From an uncultured Pelagibacteraceae bacterium (GTDB lineage Bacteria > Pseudomonadota > Alphaproteobacteria > Pelagibacterales > Pelagibacteraceae), in contig CABYCK010000002.1 in the NCBI GenBank assembly GCA_902517535.1, positions 36,591 through 100,590 on the forward strand: a DNA stretch of 64,000 nt. Direction: 5' to 3'. The notes below the pieces were generated by a model that was given only the letters and a program-made list of their open reading frames with translations, had not been told where the DNA came from and made no database searches. This document shows positions 43,044 through 53,060 of the stretch, one piece after another (position 1 is the first letter of the stretch; each line of letters begins with the position of its first letter). The translations under genes were made by a program, and so were the position numbers.

Positions 43044-43984
43044 TTTAACTCTTTTGGTAATTTAAAAACTACTTTTTCTTCAGCAACTATCACTTCCTCA
43101 ATTGAAACTTTTCGGTTTTTTTTAATATTATTAAGCAATTCTTGTACTAATTTTTCTGGTGCTGAAGCACCGGAAGATATTCCAATCGTATTAGATTTCT
43201 TTATTTCATTGTAGGGTATATCTTTTTCCGAATGCATTAATTGTGAATTATTACATCCAGCTTTTTTAGCAACCTCTACCAATCGAACAGAATTTGATGA
43301 ATTTCTACTTCCAACAATAAAAAACATGTCACACTTAGATGCTATTTCTTTTACTGCTGACTGCCTATTTGTCGTGGCATAACAAATATCTTCTTTAATT
43401 GGACCTTTAATTTTTGGAAACTTTATTTTCAGAATGTCAATTATTTCTGCCGTATCATCTACAGACAAAGTTGTTTGAGTAATATATGCAAGAGGTTTTT
43501 TGAAATCCTCAACATTTAAACTTTCCGCATCTTTTTTAGTTTCCACTAACTTTATAGATCCTTCTGGTAGCTGACCCATAGTTCCAATTACCTCTGGATG
43601 ATTTTTGTGACCTATTAGTAAGATTTCATAACCACCTCTGTTTAATTGTTCCGACTCCCTATGAACTTTGGACACCAAAGGACATGTAGCATCAACATAC
43701 GATAAATTTTTTAATTTTGCTTCTTCGGGGACTGATTTAGGAACACCATGAGCTGAAAAAATTACTGGTCTGCTAAAATCTTTTACATCAGATAATTCAT
43801 CAACAAAAACAGCACCCTTTTTTTTTAACTCGTCGACCACTTGTTTGTTATGGACTATCTCATGTCTTACATAAACAGGAGTGCCGAATTTATTAATAGA
43901 TTTTTCTACTATTTCTATAGCTCTTTTAACGCCTGCACAAAAACCTCTGGGAGAAGCCAAGTAAATTTTAAGTTCTTTTTTCAT
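43040..43984 (-). CDS. ispH: 4-hydroxy-3-methylbut-2-enyl diphosphate reductase
   Basis: LASPRGFCAGVKRAIEIVE, HEIVHNKQVV, DATCPLVSKVH, CYATTNRQ, GASAPEKLVQ. Confidence 0.96.
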   Translation of the reverse strand: MKKELKIYLASPRGFCAGVKRAIEIVEKSINKFGTPVYVRHEIVHNKQVVDELKKKGAVFVDELSDVKDFSRPVIFSAHGVPKSVPEEAKLKNLSYVDATCPLVSKVHRESEQLNRGGYEILLIGHKNHPEVIGTMGQLPEGSIKLVETKKDAESLNVEDFKKPLAYITQTTLSVDDTAEIIDILKIKFPKIKGPIKEDICYATTNRQSAVKEIASKCDMFFIVGSRNSSNSVRLVEVAKKAGCNNSQLMHSEKDIPYNEIKKSNTIGISSGASAPEKLVQELLNNIKKNRKVSIEEVIVAEEKVVFKLPKELN

Positions 43985-44873
43985 TTTTTTCTAAAAGGTA
44001 TTCTAGCAATATATGCGGAAAAGTAAGTGACGCCAAACCAATAAAAATTACCTTATAAATAGCCTCATCAAGCTTATAAAAATTATTTAAAAAATATATA
44101 GCGAACAAAAATATGACTCCAGTAACCAAAGTTAATGGGATTGCTCTATTTATAAATTTTTTAAGACCTGATTTTATAGATTTATCTAGATCAAAAATAA
44201 GTGTAATCGTATGTCTTATCGAGTGAAGAAAACAAAAATAAATCGTAAATGCCAAAACAGGTGTTAAAAAAAGATTTAGTATAATTATTGATAAAAAATC
44301 CATAATCATAATTCCTTTTATGTTAATGTTTTTTTGACTTGAAATGAGCAAAGAGGACAAAAAGCTTAAACATAATATCACTATTAAAAAAGGATCATTA
44401 AAAACTGTAGACTCAAATACATTGAAATTAAGAATTCTGAATATTTCATTTGTTTTATCTCTTTGCAATAATAATGGAACTAAAATTACCGATGATCCTT
44501 TAAAAAAGAATAAAATTTCAGATATTAAAAATTTTCGTTTTAAATAAAATACCGTATCCTCTTTACCAAAATGATAAGAGGCAACAATAAGAAATAAGAA
44601 TAAAACAGTATTGGGAAATATTAACCAAAAAAATATTATTAAAAAAGAAATAAATATATAAATTAAATAAAAAGAAACAGTAGATTTATAACCAAATAAT
44701 TTCAAAAGTTTTTTTCCTTTTATATTATCTAATGCTCCATGAGAAATTCCTAAAATTAGTATTAAAAATAAACAGAATATTATTGGTTCAAAATTTAGCG
44801 TTAAATAAAACGGGCTTATCAAAATGCAAAAATTAAAAAATATAACTGAGTGTTTAAAATTTATTTTTTCCAT
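43968..44873 (-). CDS. blh: Brp/Blh family beta-carotene 15,15'-monooxygenase (retinal synthesis)
   Basis: GISHGALDN, SYHFGKEDT, CFLHSIRHTI, FPHILLEYLL; polytopic; next to crtY. Confidence 0.88.
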   Translation of the reverse strand: MEKINFKHSVIFFNFCILISPFYLTLNFEPIIFCLFLILILGISHGALDNIKGKKLLKLFGYKSTVSFYLIYIFISFLIIFFWLIFPNTVLFLFLIVASYHFGKEDTVFYLKRKFLISEILFFFKGSSVILVPLLLQRDKTNEIFRILNFNVFESTVFNDPFLIVILCLSFLSSLLISSQKNINIKGIMIMDFLSIIILNLFLTPVLAFTIYFCFLHSIRHTITLIFDLDKSIKSGLKKFINRAIPLTLVTGVIFLFAIYFLNNFYKLDEAIYKVIFIGLASLTFPHILLEYLLEKNEKRT

Positions 44874-45940
44874 TAACTAAAAAGCGCCTTTATAAAAATT
44901 AATTTCGGCATTTTACTTATAATATAAATATCTTCAAAAATGTTACTTTTATTTGACAAAAATTTAATCACAGTATTCGAAGGACTTTTAAACATTTTGA
45001 AAAATATCATGGGCATTTTTTCTGGATGTTTTTTTAAAACTTGAAGAAACACTTTATCTAAGAATTGATATTTTTTTCCTAAATTGAATTTTTTAACTTT
45101 TTCAATATTATCAATATTTTTCATAATCTCTTTACTATGTTCTTGGATATTTAAAAAAGTATATCCTGTGCTTAATCTAGTCATTCCACCAGCAGATCCA
45201 ATATTGATAGTTCTTTCGTCATTTTTAAATGAAGGGTAAAATAATGGAATAGCTCCCTTTTCAGTAAAATTTATCTTATAACTTTTTATTCCAAGATTAT
45301 TTTTAATATAATTTTCTAATTGAAGATCATAATCCATAAGGCTTTGATCTTCTAAATCTGATAACCAAGTTGTTTCTATCAGAGCTTTATTTTTTTTAAA
45401 TGGTAATGTATAGAAGAAGTGCAAATCATTTCTCTGATCACAATTAAAATCCATAAGATTTATAATCTCATCATCAAAAATATCTTTTGCCGTTTCTATC
45501 TCGATACCTTGAAAGTGTTGCCACATTTCAGATTTATCTAACGCACCTTTAAAAATACTGTTAAAAATTAATGAATTTTCTGAATTAATTTCATTTATAT
45601 TTTTGAAGAAACTAATATTAGAATTAGCTGAAAGTATATAATTTATTTTTCGATAAAATTTTTCGCTGTCGATACTTTGATAGGGGAAATTTTTATTCTT
45701 TAATTCATAAGAACTATCTGAAGTATTAACTGTAAAATTATTCCAACTTTTAATTACACAATCTTCAAAGTTATGATCAAAAACTTTCCAAAAAGACCAT
45801 GTTTTATCTCTTTTGTATTCTTTACGAGTTTCAATTATAGCGAGGGTTTTGTTTTTTAATTTATTATTAATTTCAAGTTCATACGCCAAAGATAATCCTG
45901 CGCAACCCCCACCAATGATCACGTAGTCAAATTCTCTCAT
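44873..45940 (-). CDS. crtY: Lycopene beta-cyclase
   Basis: YVIIGGGCAGLSLAYEL, KTWSFWKVFDH, IEIETAKDIFD, GSAGGMTRLSTGYTF. Confidence 0.92.
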   Translation of the reverse strand: MREFDYVIIGGGCAGLSLAYELEINNKLKNKTLAIIETRKEYKRDKTWSFWKVFDHNFEDCVIKSWNNFTVNTSDSSYELKNKNFPYQSIDSEKFYRKINYILSANSNISFFKNINEINSENSLIFNSIFKGALDKSEMWQHFQGIEIETAKDIFDDEIINLMDFNCDQRNDLHFFYTLPFKKNKALIETTWLSDLEDQSLMDYDLQLENYIKNNLGIKSYKINFTEKGAIPLFYPSFKNDERTINIGSAGGMTRLSTGYTFLNIQEHSKEIMKNIDNIEKVKKFNLGKKYQFLDKVFLQVLKKHPEKMPMIFFKMFKSPSNTVIKFLSNKSNIFEDIYIISKMPKLIFIKALFS

Positions 45941-46772
45941 TTAAATTTATTTCCTCTTTTAAAATATTATGATTTATATGATTATCGTAATTTAAATTTT
46001 TAACAAACAATAACTTAGTAAAGTCAACAACAGATAAAAAAGTTTGAATTATCTTTTCAAATACTGGAACGTATATTTTTCCAGCTTTATTATAATTATC
46101 TGTATTTTTTTGCTTAAGAATATTATCGCCAATTTTTTTATAAACACGCCTTGCAACGATGACCGAAAATCTAGATCTTAATGGTATGCTACTAATGGAC
46201 AGAAAAGATTTTTCATAAAATACTTGAGACTCTTTGATAATTTTTTGAATTGATGAAAAATCATGTCTAATATATTGTCTATTACGTGCTTTATCCTCAC
46301 ATACGTCTCGGGCAATATTTGTAAGTTGCATAGCGATTCCAAGATCAATCGCTCCTTTTAAAGCTTCTTTATTATTCACTTTAAGAATTTTTGACATCAT
46401 AAGGCCAACTGTTCCTGCAACTCTATAAGTATAAACCAATAATTCTTTTTTAGAATTAATTTGAACCTTTTCCTCCAAATCGGTTTCAATCCCATCAAAC
46501 AAATCAATTACAACTTGCTTAGAAATATTTTCACTTTCAATTAAAAACCACATTTCTTTTATTATTGGTTTGGTAAAATTTTTATTTATGAAATCATTCT
46601 TAAACCTTAAAAAATTTTCTTTTTTGTTCTTAAGTTCGTTATTTTCGTCAGCTATATCATCTAAAGTTCTACAAAAATTATATAAAGATGAACATTTTTT
46701 AAATTTATTTTTTGATAAAAAAAAACTTGCCCAATAAAAAGATTTTGCGTGTTTTTCTAATAGGTTAATCAT
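45927..46772 (-). CDS. crtB: Phytoene synthase
   Basis: YNFCRTLDDIADE, YRVAGTVGLMMSKIL, AMQLTNIARDVCEDKARNRQYI. Confidence 0.93.
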   Translation of the reverse strand: MINLLEKHAKSFYWASFFLSKNKFKKCSSLYNFCRTLDDIADENNELKNKKENFLRFKNDFINKNFTKPIIKEMWFLIESENISKQVVIDLFDGIETDLEEKVQINSKKELLVYTYRVAGTVGLMMSKILKVNNKEALKGAIDLGIAMQLTNIARDVCEDKARNRQYIRHDFSSIQKIIKESQVFYEKSFLSISSIPLRSRFSVIVARRVYKKIGDNILKQKNTDNYNKAGKIYVPVFEKIIQTFLSVVDFTKLLFVKNLNYDNHINHNILKEEINLNERI

Positions 46773-48238
46773 TAAAAAAATCTATCCAATACTTTAGCAG
46801 ATGAAAGCACTCCTGGCATTCCCGCACCTGGATGTGTTCCAGCACCTACAAAATATAAATTATTAAATACCTCTGATTGGTTGTGAAATCTGAAATAAGC
46901 TGACTGAGAAAATTTTGGTTGGATTGAAAAACCCGATCCATGTAAGGTTGCTAAGTCTTTTTCAAAATAATCAGGAGTTAAATAAAAATCACTTACTACA
47001 TTTTTTTTAATTTCAGGTAACACTGATTTATCCATTTTATCTAAAATTAAATTTTTAAATTTTTCACCCTCTTTAGACCAATTTATGTTAGATAAATTAT
47101 TTGGTACTGGAACTAAAACATAAAATGCGTCCTGTCCATTTGGAGCCATACTAGGGTCTGTGGCCGAAGGTCTATGTAAATAATAACTAATATCATCAGA
47201 CAAAACTTTTTGCTCAAAAATTTTGTTCAAGTGTTTTTCATAAGAATTCCCAAAATAAATAGTGTGATGAGCTACATCACTGTATTGTTTTTTAGATCCA
47301 AAATAATAAACAAATAAACCCATAGAATAATCCATTCTTTTCATTTTTTGTTTAAACAAAAAATTGTAATTATTTTTAGACTTAATTAAATTTTGATATA
47401 CATTTGGAGGATCAGAATTACAGATTATATAATCACAATTAATAATTTCGGAATTTTTTATTTTTACTCCATGAACTTTATTATCTTTAGACATTATTTC
47501 TGTTACTTCTGAGCCTTTAATAATTTGAATATTCTCTTCTTCCATTAATTTTTCCAATGCTTTAACTACATTTCCTGTTCCTCCCATTGAGTAGTGGATA
47601 CCCCACTTTTTTTCTAAAAATAAAATTAAAGTATAAATTGATGTTGTTGTAAAAGGATTGCCACCTACTAAAAGAGGATGCATGCTAAAAACTCTTCTTA
47701 ATTTTTCATTTGAAATATAATTTGAAACTAATTGATAAACTGATTTATAACTTTTTAAAGACAACAATGATGGAACCTGTTTGAGCATAAAGGTAAGATT
47801 ATTAAACGGCTTATCTGATAAATCAGTAAAACCTTTGTTGAAAATTTTCTCTGTAAAATTAACTAAATTATTATATCCTTTGAAATCTTTGTCTGAAAAC
47901 TTCTTAACTTCTTTTTCCATTGATTTCTCATCACCAGAGTAATCAAAAGTTTGTCCATCCTTAAATACAAATCTGTACCATAAATCTAGTGGAACTATGT
48001 TAACATAATCAGAAATTCTTTTATCAAACAAGTCAAATAATTCTTCAAAAAGATATGGTGCTGTAATAACTGTCGGCCCACCATCGTAAGTAAATTCTCC
48101 CTTTTTGAAAACTCTTGCCCTGCCTCCTAAATCAGGATGCTTCTCAATTAAAGTCACATCAAAACCTTTAGCACGCAATCTTAAAGCAGATGCTAATCCG
48201 CCAAAACCTGAACCTATAACTATTATTTTTTTTGCCAT
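46772..48238 (-). CDS. crtI: Phytoene desaturase
   Basis: VIGSGFGGLASALRLRAKGFDVTLIEKHPDLGGRARVF; C-terminal GAGTHPGAGMPGVLSSAKV. Confidence 0.95.
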   Translation of the reverse strand: MAKKIIVIGSGFGGLASALRLRAKGFDVTLIEKHPDLGGRARVFKKGEFTYDGGPTVITAPYLFEELFDLFDKRISDYVNIVPLDLWYRFVFKDGQTFDYSGDEKSMEKEVKKFSDKDFKGYNNLVNFTEKIFNKGFTDLSDKPFNNLTFMLKQVPSLLSLKSYKSVYQLVSNYISNEKLRRVFSMHPLLVGGNPFTTTSIYTLILFLEKKWGIHYSMGGTGNVVKALEKLMEEENIQIIKGSEVTEIMSKDNKVHGVKIKNSEIINCDYIICNSDPPNVYQNLIKSKNNYNFLFKQKMKRMDYSMGLFVYYFGSKKQYSDVAHHTIYFGNSYEKHLNKIFEQKVLSDDISYYLHRPSATDPSMAPNGQDAFYVLVPVPNNLSNINWSKEGEKFKNLILDKMDKSVLPEIKKNVVSDFYLTPDYFEKDLATLHGSGFSIQPKFSQSAYFRFHNQSEVFNNLYFVGAGTHPGAGMPGVLSSAKVLDRFF

Positions 48239-48255
48239 TTTATTTATGGCCTATA

Positions 48256-48747
48256 CTAACTGGATTTTTTCTTAAGTGCTATTTTTGTTTCTTCGATACT
48301 AGAAAGGTAAATTTTGTCTAATTTGCTTTTATCAAGTGAATTTGTAATAAGTTTTTCTACTGACTCTATTGCTATTTTAACAGAAGCGTTTTTTATATCT
48401 TTAACTGCTTGGTTTTTTAATTGTTTAATTCTTTCCTCAGCATTTTTCTTTCTATTTTCAATTAAATTATGAAACTCTTCATTTTTTTGAATTACATTTT
48501 TCTCTGCTTCCCGATTAGCATTTTTAATCATAGATTCCACTTCATTTTTTGAATCACTAATTTTTTTTTCATTATCTGTTAAAATATTTTTAGCATCTTC
48601 TTTTAACTTTTCAGCCTCTGAGATTTGATTTTTTATATTTATAATATTTTCTTCTAAAATATTTTTAACTTTTTTGGGTATTTTAAAGTAAATTAAAATT
48701 CCTAAAAAAATAAAAAATGAAATTGTTACCCAAAAAGTTGCGTCCAT
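48256..48747 (-). CDS. atpF: ATP synthase F0 subunit b
   Basis: N-terminal TM plus long charged coiled coil; position in atpI-B-E-F'-F cluster. Confidence 0.85.
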   Translation of the reverse strand: MDATFWVTISFFIFLGILIYFKIPKKVKNILEENIINIKNQISEAEKLKEDAKNILTDNEKKISDSKNEVESMIKNANREAEKNVIQKNEEFHNLIENRKKNAEERIKQLKNQAVKDIKNASVKIAIESVEKLITNSLDKSKLDKIYLSSIEETKIALKKKSS

Positions 48748-48749
48748 TG

Positions 48750-49325
48750 TTATAAATATGTATTTATATTTTTTTTGGAGATATCTTCTACAGCTGCTCT
48801 AACACTACTTTTGTTTAATTTATCTCCTGATATATTTTCAATTATATTTAAAGTTATTTCCTCTGAAATATTTTGAATAGAAGTAATAGAATTTTTTTTA
48901 AGTTCAATTATTTCTTTTTGAGCTTTTGAAATTTCATTTTCTATTTCTTTTTCCATAATTTTTTTTTTTACTTGAATATCTTTATCTAAAAGTTTCTTAG
49001 ATTGCATATGTATTTTAGTTACTTCTTTTTTTGCATTTTCAAGTATAGCCTCATATTCTTTGAATTTTATTTCTGACAAGTCTTTAAATTTATTTGCATT
49101 ATCTAAGTCTTCTTTAATTTTGTTCTCTCTGTTGTCGAGATTATTCTTAATTTTCGGTAAATAGAATTTTGATATTGTAACGTATAGAATAATAAAAACT
49201 AAAATTAACCAAAATGCTTGAGAAGCCCAATACTTAGGATCCAGCTGAGGCATACCTGCCTCAGCTGCAAACAAATCGTTACTAATAGCCATAGATACTA
49301 TTACAAAACTTAGATAACTTTTCAT
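48750..49325 (-). CDS. ATP synthase F0 subunit b'
   Basis: MPQLDPKYWASQAFWLILVFIILYVTISKFYLPKI, typical alphaproteobacterial b'. Confidence 0.88.
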   Translation of the reverse strand: MKSYLSFVIVSMAISNDLFAAEAGMPQLDPKYWASQAFWLILVFIILYVTISKFYLPKIKNNLDNRENKIKEDLDNANKFKDLSEIKFKEYEAILENAKKEVTKIHMQSKKLLDKDIQVKKKIMEKEIENEISKAQKEIIELKKNSITSIQNISEEITLNIIENISGDKLNKSSVRAAVEDISKKNINTYL

Positions 49326-49334
49326 AATCTTTAT

Positions 49335-49562
49335 CTAAAATGCAAATAAAATAATTAAAGCCACCACTAGTCCAAACAATCCTGTTGCTTCAGCTAATGC
49401 AAATCCTAAAAGTAAATTAGGGAATTGTTTTTGAGCTGCAGATGGATTTCTCATAGCTCCTGACAAGTAGTTACCAAAAATTATTCCGATACCTACGCCA
49501 GCTCCTGCTAAAGCGATTGCAGCAAGACCTGCTCCAATCATTTTTGCCGCTTCTAACTCCAT
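49335..49562 (-). CDS. atpE: ATP synthase F0 subunit c
   Basis: AKMIGAGLAAIALAGAGVGIGIIFGNYLSGAMRNP, LGFALAEATGLFGLVVALIILF. Confidence 0.97.
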   Translation of the reverse strand: MELEAAKMIGAGLAAIALAGAGVGIGIIFGNYLSGAMRNPSAAQKQFPNLLLGFALAEATGLFGLVVALIILFAF

Positions 49563-49579
49563 TTTTCCTCCTTTATTAA

Positions 49580-50314
49580 TTAATGATGTAGATTTAATGC
49601 ATCATTCAAATAGATGCAGGTTAATATTGCAAAAACATAAGCTTGCAAAAATGCCACTAAGATTTCCAAACCAGTTAATGCTACTGAAAAACTAAGTGGC
49701 AACCACCCACCTAATATTCCTAAACTTACTACAAAACCCCCGAAAACTTTTAACATTGTGTGTCCCGCCATCATGTTTGCGAATAATCTAACTGATAAAC
49801 TTACAGGTCTGCTTAAATAAGATATAATTTCTATAACCGTTATTAACGGCAGAAGAATTGTTGGCACACCCTTGGGGACAAAAATACTTAAATATTTAAA
49901 GCCGTGTTTGATAAATCCAATAATTGTCACAGCTATAAAAATGAATAATGCCATTATTAATGTAACTATAATATGGCTAGTTACCGTAAAAGAGTAGGGA
50001 AGCATTCCTACCATATTACAAAATAAAACAAACATAAATAAACTAAATATGAAAGGGAAATAAGGTTTAGCTTTAGATCCCGCTGTATCACTAATCATTT
50101 TTGCTACAAAAGTGTAAGACATTTCTGCCAAAAGAGACAACTTATTTGGAACAATTTTTTTTTCTTTAGATCCTAAATATAAAAATAACAATATGGTAGA
50201 TGCACTAATTACCATAAATAAACTTGCGTTGGTAAAAGATAAATCAATGCCTGCTATTTTAATTTCAGGTCCAATTTTATGCACACTAAATTGTTGCATT
50301 GGATTACTAGCCAT
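49580..50314 (-). CDS. atpB: ATP synthase F0 subunit a
   Basis: LFMFVLFCNMVGMLPYSFTVTSH, SLSVRLFANMMAGHTML, LQAYVFAILTCIYLNDA. Confidence 0.97.
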   Translation of the reverse strand: MASNPMQQFSVHKIGPEIKIAGIDLSFTNASLFMVISASTILLFLYLGSKEKKIVPNKLSLLAEMSYTFVAKMISDTAGSKAKPYFPFIFSLFMFVLFCNMVGMLPYSFTVTSHIIVTLIMALFIFIAVTIIGFIKHGFKYLSIFVPKGVPTILLPLITVIEIISYLSRPVSLSVRLFANMMAGHTMLKVFGGFVVSLGILGGWLPLSFSVALTGLEILVAFLQAYVFAILTCIYLNDALNLHH

Positions 50315-50321
50315 AAAAACC

Positions 50322-50609
50322 TTAATTGTTCTCTTTTTGCATTCTGTTAGCTGCTCTTACTACATTTAACATTCCAGCGGCAGCCCCCAAAAAAAAGAAA
50401 ATTATTATTAACCAAGGTTTAGTATCAAACCAGCTATCTAAAATAAACCCAATAATTGTCCCAACACCAACTGAGGCCACTAGTTCCGTGCCTAATTTAA
50501 AGGCGTTTCCCATAAAAGAACCTCTTTTATTATCATCAGCAGGCTCATCCTTTTTAATTTTGGATTTTGCAATTTTTAGGCGAGTTTTGAAATCTTCCAT
50601 TTTCTTCAT
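50322..50609 (-). CDS. atpI: ATP synthase protein I (AtpI-like)
   Basis: GNAFKLGTELVASVGVGTIIGFILDSWFDTKPWLIIIFFFLGAAAGMLNV; upstream of atpB. Confidence 0.85.
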   Translation of the reverse strand: MKKMEDFKTRLKIAKSKIKKDEPADDNKRGSFMGNAFKLGTELVASVGVGTIIGFILDSWFDTKPWLIIIFFFLGAAAGMLNVVRAANRMQKENN

Positions 50610-50615
50610 TAGTTT

Positions 50616-53060
50616 TTACGCAACAAGTTCTTCTGCTTTTTCCAAATCAACTGCAACTAGTTGACTTATACCTTGTTCAGCCATTGTAATACCATAAAGT
50701 CTATTCATTCTAGACATTGTCAAAGCATGGTGAGTAATGATGATAAATTTTGTATTTGTGATCTTTGTTAATTCTTTTAGCAAACCACAAAATCTTGTTA
50801 CATTAGCATCGTCCAGAGGGGCATCAACTTCATCTAAAACGCAAATTGGTGAAGGGTTAACTAAAAATACTGCAAAAACAAGAGACAAGGCAGTTAACGC
50901 TTGTTCTCCTCCAGATAATAAAGTTATAGACTGAAGTCTTTTTCCAGGAGGTGAAACAAAAATTTCTAAACCAGCTTCTAAAGGATCATCAGAGTCTACC
51001 AATTCTATTTTCGCAGTACCTCCACTAAATAATTTTGTATAAACTTCATTAAATTTTCTATTAACTTTCGTAAAAGCTTCTAATAGTCTCTCTCTTCCTT
51101 TTTGATTAAGTTCATCTATACTTGTTTTTAATTTTACTATAGCAGAATAAAGATCAGCTCTATCATCTTCCATTCTTTTTATTTCAGTTTCATATTTTTT
51201 TGTTTCTTCGTCAGCTCGTAGATTTACCGAACCCAAAGACTCTCTTTGTTTTTTTATCTTTTCTACTTTTTTTGTTTGATCATCTATATTTGGAAAGTTT
51301 TCTTCAACCAAATTACTCAAATCAGATCTAGCTAATAAAGATATTTCACTTTCAATTCCCAATTCACTTTTTACAGAATATAACAAATCTTTTTTTCTAT
51401 TATCTATTCCTTCAATTGTAGCTTCATTTCTTGCTTTATTTTCTTTTAAATCTGAAAGTTTCGATTGAATTTCTTTTACATTCTGATTTATAGAATTATA
51501 TTTTTTTTCTGCTTCGATAAGTTCAATTTCAATCTCTTGATTCCTTTTTTTTGTATTTTCCAGATTTTGTAAGTTTTGACCTTTTGATGTTGCTATACGT
51601 TCAGGGTTTTTCTGATTTTCATTAAATTCAGTTTGAATCTTATCTTTTCTTATATTTAATTCAGAAATCATTTTTTCTGAATTAGATTTTAAATTTCTCC
51701 AATTTTCTAATTCTATGTCAATATTTTTTATTCTCTCCTTTCTTTTAATCGAGTCACTTTGAATTGATTTATTTTTCCCATACTTATCAGCATATTCCTC
51801 TTGAGAGAAAGTTATCTTTTTTATTAAATTTTTTAATTCTTGAAATATTTTTTTATTTAATTTTTTTTCTTCATCAATATAATTCTCTATTTTATCTAAA
51901 AGTTTATCTAATTGAACTTGCAAAATATCTAGGTTTGATTTTGACTCACCTAATTGTTTTGCAGAATTTGTCTCTACTTCTAAAAGTTGATTTTCTGTTT
52001 TTAATAGTTCCTCTTTTTCTTTTGAAATTCTTTTCTCATTTAAACTAGAGTCTAAAGATATACTTTTCTCTCTCTCTAAATCGGACTCAATTGTTTTTAT
52101 TGATTTTTCTAGCTTTATTTGTAAAGATTTGACTCGCGTTTCTTCCTCATCAAGATTACTCATATCCAAATTTAATTTTTGTAATTTTGCTGCACTCTCC
52201 ATTCTTTTATCCCTTAAAGGGCCAAGTTTTTTATTTTCTTCCTCTAAAAGAGCGTTGTTATGGTTAAAATCAATTTTTATCGCACTTATTTCATCATCTA
52301 ATTCCCCAAGTTTTTCAGCAATTTTTTTTTTGTCTTTTTCAATTTCTTGTATCTTTAAATAATATAGACCTGACTCGACTTTTTTTATTTCTTCAGAAAT
52401 TTCTTTATATCTAGTGGCTTCCTCTGCTTGTTTTTTTAAATTATCCAATTGCTTTTGCTGTTGTTTTTTTAATTCATCAGCTCTTTTTAAATTATTTTCG
52501 GCTGCATTAAGTCTCGTTTCAGCTTCATGTCTTCTTGAGTGAATTCCTGAAATACCAGCCGCCTCTTCTAGGATAGATTTTCTTTCTATTGGCTTATCTG
52601 TAACAAGATGTCCAATTTTTCCCTGACTAATTAATGATGGAGAATGAGCTCCTGTAGATAAATCAGCAAAAAGAGTTTGAACATCTCTTGCCCTAACTTC
52701 TTTGTCATTAATATAATATTTTGAACCTTTGTCTCTTTCAATTTTTCTTCTAACAGAAATTTCATCAAAGTCTTTAAACTGTTGAGAATTTTCTTTAGCT
52801 TTATTGTCCAAAAAAAGCGTTACTTCAGAGATATTTTTCGAAGGCCGGTTAGATGTTCCAGAAAAAATTACATCTTCCATTCCAGATCCCCTCATACTTT
52901 TTGCTGAATTTTCTCCCATACACCATCTTAGAGCTTCTACGATATTAGATTTACCACAACCATTTGGACCTACTATTCCAGTCAGCCCATCCTCTATATA
53001 AAAAGTTGTTTTTTCAGAAAAAGATTTAAATCCGTTAATTTCTAATTTTTTAAATTTCAT
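50616..53060 (-). CDS. smc: Chromosome segregation protein SMC, short form with no evident hinge domain
   Basis: KLEINGFKSFSEKT, GPNGCGKSNIVEALRW, LLSGGEQALTALSLVFA, VLDEVDAPLDDAN; only 814 aa. Confidence 0.93.
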   Translation of the reverse strand: MKFKKLEINGFKSFSEKTTFYIEDGLTGIVGPNGCGKSNIVEALRWCMGENSAKSMRGSGMEDVIFSGTSNRPSKNISEVTLFLDNKAKENSQQFKDFDEISVRRKIERDKGSKYYINDKEVRARDVQTLFADLSTGAHSPSLISQGKIGHLVTDKPIERKSILEEAAGISGIHSRRHEAETRLNAAENNLKRADELKKQQQKQLDNLKKQAEEATRYKEISEEIKKVESGLYYLKIQEIEKDKKKIAEKLGELDDEISAIKIDFNHNNALLEEENKKLGPLRDKRMESAAKLQKLNLDMSNLDEEETRVKSLQIKLEKSIKTIESDLEREKSISLDSSLNEKRISKEKEELLKTENQLLEVETNSAKQLGESKSNLDILQVQLDKLLDKIENYIDEEKKLNKKIFQELKNLIKKITFSQEEYADKYGKNKSIQSDSIKRKERIKNIDIELENWRNLKSNSEKMISELNIRKDKIQTEFNENQKNPERIATSKGQNLQNLENTKKRNQEIEIELIEAEKKYNSINQNVKEIQSKLSDLKENKARNEATIEGIDNRKKDLLYSVKSELGIESEISLLARSDLSNLVEENFPNIDDQTKKVEKIKKQRESLGSVNLRADEETKKYETEIKRMEDDRADLYSAIVKLKTSIDELNQKGRERLLEAFTKVNRKFNEVYTKLFSGGTAKIELVDSDDPLEAGLEIFVSPPGKRLQSITLLSGGEQALTALSLVFAVFLVNPSPICVLDEVDAPLDDANVTRFCGLLKELTKITNTKFIIITHHALTMSRMNRLYGITMAEQGISQLVAVDLEKAEELVA

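Noticed and set aside
50326-50664. 112-aa plus-strand ORF across atpI and the smc end
   Set aside because: Antisense to atpI; low-complexity hydrophobic translation.
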